Positions 56,385 through 64,000 of a stretch of 64,000 bases of DNA are shown in pieces. Each line of letters opens with the position of its first letter. The first letter of the stretch is position 1. Origin of the DNA: Paenibacillus tyrphae (GTDB lineage Bacteria; Bacillota; Bacilli; Paenibacillales; NBRC-103111); contig NZ_JAMZAW010000009.1 of assembly GCF_024158745.1 (NCBI RefSeq), forward strand, positions 1 to 64,000, given 5' to 3'. Below the pieces are notes generated by a model. That model saw only the letters and a list, made by a program, of their open reading frames with translations, had not been told where the DNA came from and ran no database searches. The position numbers and the translations under genes were made by a program.

Positions 56385-57684
56385 GGAAATGAGGATACTT
56401 CTATCTGGATTGCAGTGGATGATCTTTATGATCGCCGGTGCAATTGCTGCACCAATCGCGATTGCAGATTTGTACAATTTAACGCCCGTAGAGACTGCGG
56501 AGCTTATCCACAGCACCCTTATTGCGTTAGGAATCGCAGGCTTTCTACAAGGGTTGATTGGCCATAAGTTACCCATTCATGAGGGTCCGGCAGGTTTGTG
56601 GTGGAGCATCTTTACCATATACGCCAGTCTAGTGGGGGTATTATTCACTTCGCATCTTGCTGCCTTGCAGGCGTTAGGCGGAGGAATGATGATGAGCGGC
56701 GGTATATTTATCTTGCTCTCCCTGTTTAAGCTGATGGATAGAATCGCCCGCCTCTTTACCCCAACAGTAACCTTTATCTATTTACTGTTATTGATACTGC
56801 AATTAAGCGGTTCTTTCATGAAAGGGATGATGGGAATTACATCAAGCCGCACTATGTTAGATGGCAAGGTGCTCTTACTTAGTGTGATTGTAGTCTGCAT
56901 AACCTTTTGGCTGGGGAATAGCCGATTGTTGTTACTGCAACGGTTCTCGGTAATCATTAGCATTTTTTTCGGTTGGCTGTTGTTTGCTATTTGCGGGAAT
57001 ATGCCAGTGATTCCACAGGCGGATACGATATTTAAACTTCCGGAGATCTTCCCATTCGGCAGACCCCGCTTCGATATTGGAACCATTGCTACTGCGTGTT
57101 TATTAACCCTGTTGTTAATAACCAATGCCATAGCGTCCATTCGTTTGATGGAGACCGTTATGAAGCAAAAGGGCGCAGTAGACCATCAGCGTTATTTACG
57201 TGCAGGATATACTTCTGGAATTAGCCATTTCATTTGCGGCTGCTTAGGGGCCATCGGTTCAGTCCCTATTTCAGGAGCGGCAGGATTTGTTGAACAAACA
57301 GGGATGAGGGAACGCAAACCGTTTTTAATTGGCTGCAGCTTAGTGATCGGCATCTCCCTGCTCCCGCCAATGATGAATATCATTGCGGCTATACCTGCTC
57401 CTATTGGCTATGCGGTTACATTCGTTATTTTTGTCAAAATGGTTGGATTGTCTCTGAAGGAGTTACAAAGTGTGATTCATCAAGAACGAACTTTAATAGT
57501 TAGCGGTGTGTCTTTGTTAGTTGGCGTTGGATTAATGTTTATGCCGGCATCAGCCACCGTTCACTTATCTCCGATTGTAGTCGCTATTCTGAATAATGGG
57601 TTAATCTGTGGAAGCCTGTTAGCCATTATTGTAGAACAAGGCTTGATATGGAAAGGAAGGCATGGGACGAAGCATCATCACTAA
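56374..57684 (+). CDS. Nucleobase permease, NCS2 (xanthine/uracil permease) family
   Basis: A 436-residue transporter with about 12-14 membrane segments. The QAD-type NCS2 signature appears as [17 protein letters not shown], and [22 protein letters not shown] (split: [22 protein letters not shown]) matches the conserved gating segment. It likely exports or imports purine bases produced by DeoD. The GTG at 56374 overlaps deoD by 11 bases; an in-frame ATG at 56389 is an alternative. Substrate is not resolvable by eye. Confidence 0.85.
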   Translation: MVTKEMRILLSGLQWMIFMIAGAIAAPIAIADLYNLTPVETAELIHSTLIALGIAGFLQGLIGHKLPIHEGPAGLWWSIFTIYASLVGVLFTSHLAALQALGGGMMMSGGIFILLSLFKLMDRIARLFTPTVTFIYLLLLILQLSGSFMKGMMGITSSRTMLDGKVLLLSVIVVCITFWLGNSRLLLLQRFSVIISIFFGWLLFAICGNMPVIPQADTIFKLPEIFPFGRPRFDIGTIATACLLTLLLITNAIASIRLMETVMKQKGAVDHQRYLRAGYTSGISHFICGCLGAIGSVPISGAAGFVEQTGMRERKPFLIGCSLVIGISLLPPMMNIIAAIPAPIGYAVTFVIFVKMVGLSLKELQSVIHQERTLIVSGVSLLVGVGLMFMPASATVHLSPIVVAILNNGLICGSLLAIIVEQGLIWKGRHGTKHHH

Positions 57685-57770
57685 ATTGCAACCGCTTTCT
57701 TCACCTTGGGCAGTACATGCACATTATGGTGGAGAAGGAGCAAACAACATCCCATTGGAGGAATATAGAC

Positions 57771-58952
57771 ATGCATCATATACTTTCGGTTGCTGGTTTG
57801 ATTATTGTTCTCTTGCTGGCCTGGCTCGCGAGTAATGATAAGAGAAAGATTAAATACCGCCCAATCCTTGCAATGATTGTTATTCAGATTGGGTTAGGAT
57901 TGATTTTACTAAAAACGAGTGTAGGGGAATTTTTAATTAAGGGTTTTGCAAACAGCTTTGCAAAATTGCTTGAATACGCCAACGCGGGTATTAATTTTGT
58001 CTTTGGCGGGATTGCCAACGAAGGGGCGCATACATTCTTCCTTTTTGTTCTGATGCCAATTGTATTTATGTCAGCATTAATAGGGATTCTGCAGCATTAT
58101 AAAATACTTCCTTTTATTATAAGGTATATTGGTTTAGTGCTAAGCAAAATAAATGGAATGGGAAAATTGGAGTCTTATAACGCAGTTGCGGCAGCCATTG
58201 TAGGGCAAAATGAAGTGTTTATATCCGTAAAAAATCAACTAGGATTATTGTCCAAAAACCGCTTATACACACTATGCGCGTCAGCCATGTCGACGGTATC
58301 TATGTCCATTGTTGGGTCATATATGACTATGCTGCAGCCAAGATATGTCGTGGCAGCATTGTTGTTAAACTTATTTGGCGGTTTTATCGTTGCCTCCATA
58401 ATTAATCCGTACGAAGTGAAACCGGAAGAGGATATTGTTGTTGTTCAGGATGAAGAAAAACAGACATTCTTCGAAATGCTGGGCGAATATATTATGGATG
58501 GTTTTAAAGTAGCTGTAGTAGTTGGGGTCATGTTAGTTGGTTTTGTTGGATTAATTGCTTTAATTAATGGAGTCTTCAGTAGCGTATTCGGCATTTCATT
58601 CCAAGGTATTTTAGGATATGTCTTCGCGCCAGTTGCTTTTCTTATGGGTATACCATGGCATGAGGCTGTTAAGGCTGGCAGTATCATGGCGACAAAACTT
58701 GTTGCGAACGAATTTGTTGCCATGCTTGATTTCGTTAAGATCCAAAGCAGTTTAAGTGAGCGTACCTCTGCCATTGTATCCGTATTTCTGATTTCATTTG
58801 CTAACTTTGGATCTATTGGTACCATTGTGGGGGCCGTCAAAGGATTGAATGAAAAACAAGGTAACGTCGTTGCCCGTTTCGGGCTGAAATTGTTATATGG
58901 TTCGACGCTTGTAAGTATTCTCTCTGCAGTAATCATCGGTATCATATTCTAA
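57771..58952 (+). CDS. nupC: Concentrative nucleoside transporter, NupC family
   Basis: A 393-residue transporter with the CNT fold. The [12 protein letters not shown] segment (GQTE-like) and [21 protein letters not shown] match NupC. It imports nucleosides with protons or sodium. The ATG at 57771 has GGAGG nine bases upstream; the open frame extends upstream into the permease gene but that part is not conserved. Third gene of the deoD operon. Confidence 0.92.
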   Translation: MHHILSVAGLIIVLLLAWLASNDKRKIKYRPILAMIVIQIGLGLILLKTSVGEFLIKGFANSFAKLLEYANAGINFVFGGIANEGAHTFFLFVLMPIVFMSALIGILQHYKILPFIIRYIGLVLSKINGMGKLESYNAVAAAIVGQNEVFISVKNQLGLLSKNRLYTLCASAMSTVSMSIVGSYMTMLQPRYVVAALLLNLFGGFIVASIINPYEVKPEEDIVVVQDEEKQTFFEMLGEYIMDGFKVAVVVGVMLVGFVGLIALINGVFSSVFGISFQGILGYVFAPVAFLMGIPWHEAVKAGSIMATKLVANEFVAMLDFVKIQSSLSERTSAIVSVFLISFANFGSIGTIVGAVKGLNEKQGNVVARFGLKLLYGSTLVSILSAVIIGIIF

Positions 58953-59217
58953 TATATAAGACGACTTGCAGAAGCGCGGGAGCGTATCGACATGGCCGTG
59001 AATCTATGATATGGTGAAGGAAAAACCCAATCGCTGACAGTACTGCTGGAGGACCTTCATCGGAAAAGGTGACTGTATGAATTGTGAGGAGCACTTCTAT
59101 GCGATCGATTGAGCACGAATACTAAGTCTTATCTCCTTATGCACGTGGCCCACCGGACGGTATCTGTAAATGGAGTCATATTCGATTTGCAGATCACGAT
59201 ATTGGAGGGGCTTTTAG
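58953..59217. other. Gene-free gap
   Basis: These 265 bases before the methyltransferase gene show no convincing gene or terminator. Short open stretches (near 58980-59100) may be remnants but match nothing I recognise. Confidence 0.4.
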
Positions 59218-59985
59218 ATGAGAAGAGAAGACAAGCAATTTGAACATTGGATCGGGCAAGCGAATCAGCCATTCTCGGGATGGGATTTTTCGCATATTGT
59301 GGAAACGGGACGAATGAATAGCGACTGCTTGGCATGGTCATACGGAAGCATGGCCATCCCTCTCATGCGGGATGCCGAGGCGATGCTGGATATGGGAACC
59401 GGCGGCGGTGAGCTGTTGTCGATGTTGAGGCCGTGGCCGAAATCCGTTTGCGCCACCGAAGGCTATCGGCCGAATTTGTCCGTCGCCAAGGAACGATTGG
59501 AGCCGCTGGGTGTGACTGTCCTTTCTGTGGAGGATGACGAGCATCTTCCTTTTGAGACCGGCCAGTTCGATCTGGTGCTGAACAAGCATGAAGCTTATTC
59601 GCCGCGGGAGATTCGGCGGGTGCTCACCGATGGCGGCTACTTCCTCACTCAACAGTCGGGAGGCACCGATTGCTTTGAGATCAACGAACGATTCGGCGTG
59701 CCGTTAAATACAGCATTTGCGGAATGGAAGCTCGATGTCGCCATGCGGGGAGTGCGGGAGAACCACTTTGAAGTTGTGAAACAGTCTGAGCAATTTCTTA
59801 GTCAACGATTCTATGATGTCGGCGCACTGGTCTATTATTTGAAGGCCGTTCCGTGGCAGATTCCGGATTTCGAAGTCGATAAATACAGAGAAGAGCTGTA
59901 CAGCATTCACCTGCTTATTGAACAGCAAGGTTACTTTGAGGTGACACAGCACCGGTTCTACTTGCTGGCCAAAGCGTTGTCTTAG
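59218..59985 (+). CDS. Class I SAM-dependent methyltransferase
   Basis: A 255-residue methyltransferase. SAM loop MLDMGTGGGELL (about 57-68), acidic CATEGYRPNL after strand 2, FDLVLNKHEAYSPREIRRVLTDGGYFL as the motif region for catalysis. It resembles the UbiE/small-molecule methyltransferases; the substrate is unknown. ATG at 59218 after GGAGG. It is GC-richer than the nucleoside operon before it. Confidence 0.85.
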   Translation: MRREDKQFEHWIGQANQPFSGWDFSHIVETGRMNSDCLAWSYGSMAIPLMRDAEAMLDMGTGGGELLSMLRPWPKSVCATEGYRPNLSVAKERLEPLGVTVLSVEDDEHLPFETGQFDLVLNKHEAYSPREIRRVLTDGGYFLTQQSGGTDCFEINERFGVPLNTAFAEWKLDVAMRGVRENHFEVVKQSEQFLSQRFYDVGALVYYLKAVPWQIPDFEVDKYREELYSIHLLIEQQGYFEVTQHRFYLLAKALS

Positions 59986-60019
59986 AGTATATTCAAATAT
60001 TGGATAGTTGCATGGTAAA

Positions 60020-60053
60020 GCTGGCACCGGAACTCTACCGGTGTCAGCTTGTT
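60020..60053 (+). terminator. Terminator of the methyltransferase gene
   Basis: GCTGGCACCGG (60020-60030) pairs with CCGGTGTCAGC (60038-60048), with one G-U pair and TTG plus TTT following. Confidence 0.7.
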
Positions 60054-60072
60054 TAACTTTCTTTGAATCCTC

Positions 60073-60345
60073 TCATCGTTTGTAGTAGCCACTGCTTATA
60101 AACCAACCCAGCACCAAAATAAGTATGGCAAAAATAAATTCAATCCAAAAAACCGTTTGAAGACCGGAAACCATGCTTTGTGTCTTCTCATGCATCGCAG
60201 TGGGATCGAGCGAATGGTGCAGGTAACGATTGGCTCCAGACGACATGATGCCGACGAACAATGCGATGCCAATTCCCCCTGCAATCTGTTGGAGCGGCGC
60301 TTCACCGTAAAAGAGCGTAAATCTGATTTTGGTCACTCTGTGCAT
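60073..60345 (-). pseudogene. C-terminal remnant of a DHA2-family drug transporter
   Basis: From LQQIAGGIGIALFVGIMSSG onward this 90-codon frame matches the C-terminal two membrane segments of EmrB/QacA-type MFS exporters, which are normally about 450 residues or more. The first 17 codons (MHRVTKIRFTLFYGEAP) look unrelated and fused on. An AAGGAGG precedes the ATG, so a small membrane peptide could still be made, but it cannot transport drugs alone. Confidence 0.7.
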
Positions 60346-60530
60346 ACAGATCCTCCTTTTCTGTCTTTTGTAATGGGCTTCAATTCAATGCGTTCTGTCC
60401 TTTATGCATATATCCCTTATCTCCCCATCGACCTGAAGAAAATTTTACGTGAAATCAGATGAATTGGAAAAAGCGATATCGCTCTTCACATAAAGCAGTA
60501 CACAGGCATCTGGAAGAAAGGATGATAGAA

Positions 60531-61751
60531 ATGCCAAAGAATAACCAGGCTTGTCCTCCTGTCGGTTCTATTAGAGGAGATGGTCGCTATCCTATCGACC
60601 TGACGGGTCCTCGCAGTCACACGCTTGTCATTGAGCCCGGTGTGGGCAGCCTCGCCATTGGACCGGCGCAATTAGGCAAAAAGGCAGACCTTCACGTCGC
60701 GCCCGATGCGCAAGTCGATTGGAACGTATTCAATGCCTTCGCCACACCGGCCGGCTCGCCCTGGCCGCGATTTCTGCGCTATACGGGCAGCGACGCGGGC
60801 TTCTTCGACTGGGCGCAGGAACGCCCCATTGAAGAAATGGCATGGGTTCCGATCCTGCCTGCAGACACGGTGGCGGACGCCAGCCAGTCCATTGTGCATG
60901 GCTTGTATATCGAACTGGACCAGTCCGGGAGCCGTTTGCACCTGAAGCTTCCGAAGCGGCAGGTCTTTGAATATTTCCGCCTGAGTGTGGCCGGCGATCT
61001 ATCACGCTTTTCGGCCATTGGCGATTTGCCATATTCTCTGACACTGGCGCCGCGCACCAGCCGACGCAAGAGTGATGCCGCCTTCTTGCTGCCCGACATG
61101 GGTGAGTTGCATCAGGTCACGAGCCTGACGCTCCGGAACGAGCCACTGGGACAACCTATCTCGCTGGAGTGTCTGAACCGGTTCCCAAACCTTAGCTCAC
61201 TGAGTTTGTGGGGGAACTTCTGCAACTTGGACTTGCTGGCCCATCATGCCCGGTTAACGAATCTGGAGCTGCGCTTTATGCCCGATCTGGGTGACTTACC
61301 ACCCTTGAGCGCGTGGCCGCTGCTTGACAGATTTATCGCCTACAACGTGGAAGAGATCACGGGCAAGCGCCTAAAGCAGCAAATGAAAACACGCGCTAAT
61401 ACCCGCCCGTGGACCGGTCATGCTTCAGTGAGCCAATTGCGAAAGCCTGAGTGGTGGACGACCGAGTTTGGCCGTCCGTTCTCGTCCTGGCCTAAACGTC
61501 TGGCCAAGCTGGCTAACGAAGCTTACGACGTTGCACAGGCAACCTTGGCCCAGGCCCGCAGCTTTGCCGATGCCGAGGCAGCCATTACCGCCTTCAGCGT
61601 ACGCTTCAATACCCTCAAAGGCATCGAAACCACTGAACGTGAAGACCTTGGTGAAGCAGTATGGCAACTAAGCCAGTCTGACCACCTGATCGGTCAGCCT
61701 ATACCAGAGGAGATGGCTCAACGCTGGTTCGATGCAGCGCGCGATTACTGA
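60531..61751 (+). CDS. LRR-like protein of uncertain function
   Basis: A 406-residue protein. Residues about 40-180 are beta-rich; about 195-290 contain leucine-rich-repeat-like segments (LTLRNEPLGQPISLECLNRF, NLSSLSLWGNFCNLDLL, LTNLELRFMPDLGDLPPL). The C-terminal quarter is helical (ATLAQARSFADAEAAITAF, LGEAVWQLSQSDHLIG). It reminds me of proteins in enterobacterial genomes annotated as gliding-motility or DUF4132-associated, but I cannot confirm this. The GC-rich codon choice differs from its neighbours, so transfer is plausible. ATG at 60531 is nine bases after AAAGG. Confidence 0.65.
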   Translation: MPKNNQACPPVGSIRGDGRYPIDLTGPRSHTLVIEPGVGSLAIGPAQLGKKADLHVAPDAQVDWNVFNAFATPAGSPWPRFLRYTGSDAGFFDWAQERPIEEMAWVPILPADTVADASQSIVHGLYIELDQSGSRLHLKLPKRQVFEYFRLSVAGDLSRFSAIGDLPYSLTLAPRTSRRKSDAAFLLPDMGELHQVTSLTLRNEPLGQPISLECLNRFPNLSSLSLWGNFCNLDLLAHHARLTNLELRFMPDLGDLPPLSAWPLLDRFIAYNVEEITGKRLKQQMKTRANTRPWTGHASVSQLRKPEWWTTEFGRPFSSWPKRLAKLANEAYDVAQATLAQARSFADAEAAITAFSVRFNTLKGIETTEREDLGEAVWQLSQSDHLIGQPIPEEMAQRWFDAARDY

Positions 61752-61790
61752 ATGAAAGTGAAAATAATGAACAAAGTGGAGCGCAAAAAA

Positions 61791-61860
61791 GCGCCAGCGA
61801 AAACACCTAGATAGCTAATGTGTCGGTAGACACCTAGAATCAGGTTTTTTCAACTGGCGC
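61791..61860. other. Nested 70-bp hairpin between convergent genes
   Basis: GCGCCAG (61791-61797) pairs with CTGGCGC (61854-61860); next GAAAA and ACCT pair with AGGT and TTTTC; at the tip GTGTC-GGTA-GACAC (61820-61833). The T6 run at 61845-61850 is inside the structure. It may act as a two-way terminator, or be a small mobile or structured repeat. Confidence 0.6.
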
Positions 61861-61892
61861 GATTCACGAATTATTCCTATCCGCTCTTATTT

Positions 61893-64000
61893 TTACCAGA
61901 TCGAGACACGATCCTCCGGAGCGACAAACATGCCATCCCCAGGCTTAATTCCATAGGTTTCATAGAATTCCGGGAAGTTCACAATCGTGCGGTTGACTCG
62001 AACTTTATTGGCTGAATGTACATCGTTTGTGCTTAGGGTCGCTGCAAATTCTTTTGTGGTCGTTGATTTCCACATTTTAGCATTACTTTCGAAATACGCT
62101 TTATAATCCGGATTGCTCTTTTCGGATACAACTTGCAGTGAAGCGGCCATTCCGCCTAAATCGGCGACATTCTCGCTTAATGTAAGCAGACCGTCGTTCA
62201 CCACACCCGGAACAATCTCAATTCCATTATAGAACTCAATCAGTTCCTGGTTTTTCTCTTTGAATTTCTTAAAGTCCTCTTCCGTCCACCAGTTATTTGC
62301 ATTGCCATTCTCGTCGTATGCCGATCCGTTGTTATCAAATGCATGACTGATCTCGTGGCCGATGATCATGCCAATGGATCCAAAGTTTTCTTCAGGTTTA
62401 GCGTTAATGTCATAGAAAGGCGCTTGGAGAATACCGGCAGGGAACGTAATTTCGTTATTAAGCGCATTGTAGAAAGCATTTACTGTATAAACGCTGGTTC
62501 CCCATTCCGTTCTATCCACCGGTTTTCCCAGCTTTGCTTTCAACTTATCAATGGATGCTGTGGTTACTGCTAAGGAATTAGAGAACAGCGAACCGCCTTC
62601 GTCGTATGTCTTGATAGCTATTTTGTCTAATGTCGTATCCCACTTATCCGGATATCCGATCTTAATAATCATCGTATCCAGCTTCTTAATCGCTTTAGCT
62701 TTTGTTGTTTCTGACATCCAATCAAGCGATTTTATTCTTTTCTCATACGTAGCGATTAATTTCTTTACCATTTGCTCAACATCTTGTTTAGCTTCCGGCG
62801 AAAAATGTTTCTCGGCAAACATTTGCTCCAAATATCCGCTCATCGTGGTCTTGGTCATGGATACTGCAATTTCCCGATCTGTTTTTTTCCCTGAAACGCC
62901 GTATAGTGCTGCGGAAAAATCATTTGCGGCGTTTCTGAATTCATCCGACAACAAACCGCCTGTTGCCGTAATCAGTTGTACTTTGGAGTAAGCTTTAAGC
63001 ACTTCAAGATTAGATTCAGTCAAGAACTCCGCGCCTTTTTGTGCCAGTTTCACATCGATTACGATCACTTTATCGACATTGTCGACTTTCATCGATTTCA
63101 AGGTCTGTTTCATATCTACTTCTTTAAACAGGTCATCGAATTGTTCGATCGTATACGGATTATAGTATTTATTGACGTCGCCTTGTTCATGAGGTTCAAG
63201 CGACACGGAAGCTAAGCTTTTTTCCATTTCATAAACCTTCTCGGCACGGGCTTTCGCTGCAGACTCTTCTTCCCCCGTCAGCGCGAGAATTTTGGTTATA
63301 TATTGAAAATAGGCTTTTTTTGCTTTCGCATCTTCCGTTACAAAGCTGTTTTTGTCCAGACCCGTGGTCAATCCGGTGTAATACAAAGCATTTTTACTGC
63401 TGTTCTTTGCATCGCCCATGATTGTAAAGCGGGATAACATGCTTAGACCTAATTCTTTCTCCATGGCAAGATCTGTTTGAACAAGCTCGTCAAGAGTTTT
63501 CGCCCCGTCAATTGCCGTTACATATTTTTGAATGGGCTTGATCCCTTGTTTATTTCTATTTTCGGTATCCAACGCCGTCGCATAGAAGTCGGCAAGCTTC
63601 TGTTCTTTTGTTCCTTCTGCGAATTGTTTGCCGGTCAGCTCATCTATTATTTTTGCTATTTTATCGTTATTTTGTTTGTGTAGCTCTGGAAATCCGCCAC
63701 CCATGATTTCCCCTGCCGAAATTGTCGATTTATTTAACCACTGCTTATTGATTGTTTCATAAAAATCGTCATTTAAATGGGAGCCTTCAAGCGCCCACAC
63801 TCTGGCGATAATGGTTTGGAACTCAGCGATCGTCATATTGTCGTTTACGCCTAATGTGCCGTCAGGGTTACCCGTCAGCACGCCTGCTTTGGCCAGTTTT
63901 TCGATATCTTCCTTAGCCCAAGCCGGTACATCGGTGAACTCGACGCCAAATGCCCCACTGCGCAGGTCATTTCCGACAGGCTTCGGCAATTCGCCGAATG
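61893..64000 (-). CDS. M13-family zinc metallopeptidase with SLH domain, partial
   Basis: The frame is open to the right edge (the codons before MPKPVG read FGEL), so the N-terminus is missing. The visible part starts with SLH-type sequence: FTDVPAWAKEDIEKLAKAGVLTGNPDGT (in two halves) at the beginning, then ITIAEFQTIIAR-like. The neprilysin/PepO domain follows, with the zinc motif HEISH (about residue 540 of the visible part), the third ligand in ENVADLGG, and the NAFYN substrate segment. The C-terminal end CW found in eukaryotic forms is replaced by EDRVSIW. SLH domains attach it to the cell wall. Confidence 0.92.
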   Translation of the reverse strand, partial: FGELPKPVGNDLRSGAFGVEFTDVPAWAKEDIEKLAKAGVLTGNPDGTLGVNDNMTIAEFQTIIARVWALEGSHLNDDFYETINKQWLNKSTISAGEIMGGGFPELHKQNNDKIAKIIDELTGKQFAEGTKEQKLADFYATALDTENRNKQGIKPIQKYVTAIDGAKTLDELVQTDLAMEKELGLSMLSRFTIMGDAKNSSKNALYYTGLTTGLDKNSFVTEDAKAKKAYFQYITKILALTGEEESAAKARAEKVYEMEKSLASVSLEPHEQGDVNKYYNPYTIEQFDDLFKEVDMKQTLKSMKVDNVDKVIVIDVKLAQKGAEFLTESNLEVLKAYSKVQLITATGGLLSDEFRNAANDFSAALYGVSGKKTDREIAVSMTKTTMSGYLEQMFAEKHFSPEAKQDVEQMVKKLIATYEKRIKSLDWMSETTKAKAIKKLDTMIIKIGYPDKWDTTLDKIAIKTYDEGGSLFSNSLAVTTASIDKLKAKLGKPVDRTEWGTSVYTVNAFYNALNNEITFPAGILQAPFYDINAKPEENFGSIGMIIGHEISHAFDNNGSAYDENGNANNWWTEEDFKKFKEKNQELIEFYNGIEIVPGVVNDGLLTLSENVADLGGMAASLQVVSEKSNPDYKAYFESNAKMWKSTTTKEFAATLSTNDVHSANKVRVNRTIVNFPEFYETYGIKPGDGMFVAPEDRVSIW

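Noticed and set aside
61791..61860. Integron attC-like site
   Set aside because: The nested stem looks similar in outline but lacks the RYYYAAC/GTTRRRY core sites and no integrase is present.

Overview
This window is the replication-origin region of a Gram-positive, spore-forming Firmicute, most likely Paenibacillus or a close relative. The evidence is the gene order dnaA-dnaN-rlbA-recF-remB-gyrB-gyrA on the minus strand, and rpmH-rnpA-yidC-khpB-mnmE-mnmG-rsmG-noc-parA-parB on the plus strand. It also carries sporulation and WalRK genes, TTG/GTG starts behind strong AGGAGG sites, and HD-GYP, YybS, GdpP and CxxH/CxxC genes in the expected places. The core is moderately GC-rich; accessory patches are visibly AT-rich.

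Layout. (1) 1-9.65 kb, minus strand: the gyrase/recombination arm. A polysaccharide deacetylase sits between gyrB and gyrA, an HD-GYP gene lies beyond gyrA, and a strong leftward promoter at the edge probably drives an rRNA operon outside the window. (2) 9.65-11.74 kb: bipartite oriC on both sides of dnaA. The dnaA-dnaN gap has DnaA-trios, a GC-rich clamp and DnaA boxes; the dnaA-rpmH gap has a second box cluster. (3) 11.7-24.9 kb, plus strand: RNA maturation, membrane insertion, tRNA modification, nucleoid occlusion and chromosome segregation, with two parS sites (one inside parB), then a cysteine-desulfurase-like gene, yyaC, an MscS channel and small conserved genes. (4) 24.9-26.5 kb: tRNA-Ser(CGA) followed by a small AT-rich patch with two related XRE repressors, one broken by a stop codon. 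The intact one is divergent from an unknown gene whose promoter contains paired palindromic operators. (5) 26.5-37.6 kb: rpsF-ssb-rpsR, a DUF4091 gene, CBS, MazG-like, YybS, gdpP-rplI, dnaB and purA with two inverted PurBoxes. (6) 37.7-40.9 kb: an unknown membrane protein, a 121-bp palindrome between two near-identical terminators, and a LysM-G5-M23 cell-wall hydrolase. (7) 40.9-48.7 kb: the walRKHIJ-htrA-yyzF cluster. (8) 48.7-64 kb: an accessory region around and beyond rlmH. It holds a secreted protein, a DEAD-box helicase, a GIY-YIG protein, a MidA-like methyltransferase, a Mga-like regulator with a nucleoside-salvage operon, another methyltransferase, a transporter remnant, an LRR-like protein and an SLH-domain M13 metallopeptidase cut by the window edge.

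Most notable: the last six codons plus stop of rlmH (GEPYHK-stop) recur in frame about 3.7 kb downstream, differing only at synonymous positions and in the stop codon. That resembles the attachment-site duplication made when SCC cassettes enter the 3' end of rlmH in staphylococci, but no ccr recombinase is present. Other points of interest are the XRE operator module, the oriC unwinding element with a dnaA terminator built from DnaA boxes, the tandem 40-bp hairpin repeats before recF, and the long palindromes at 38.5 and 61.8 kb.
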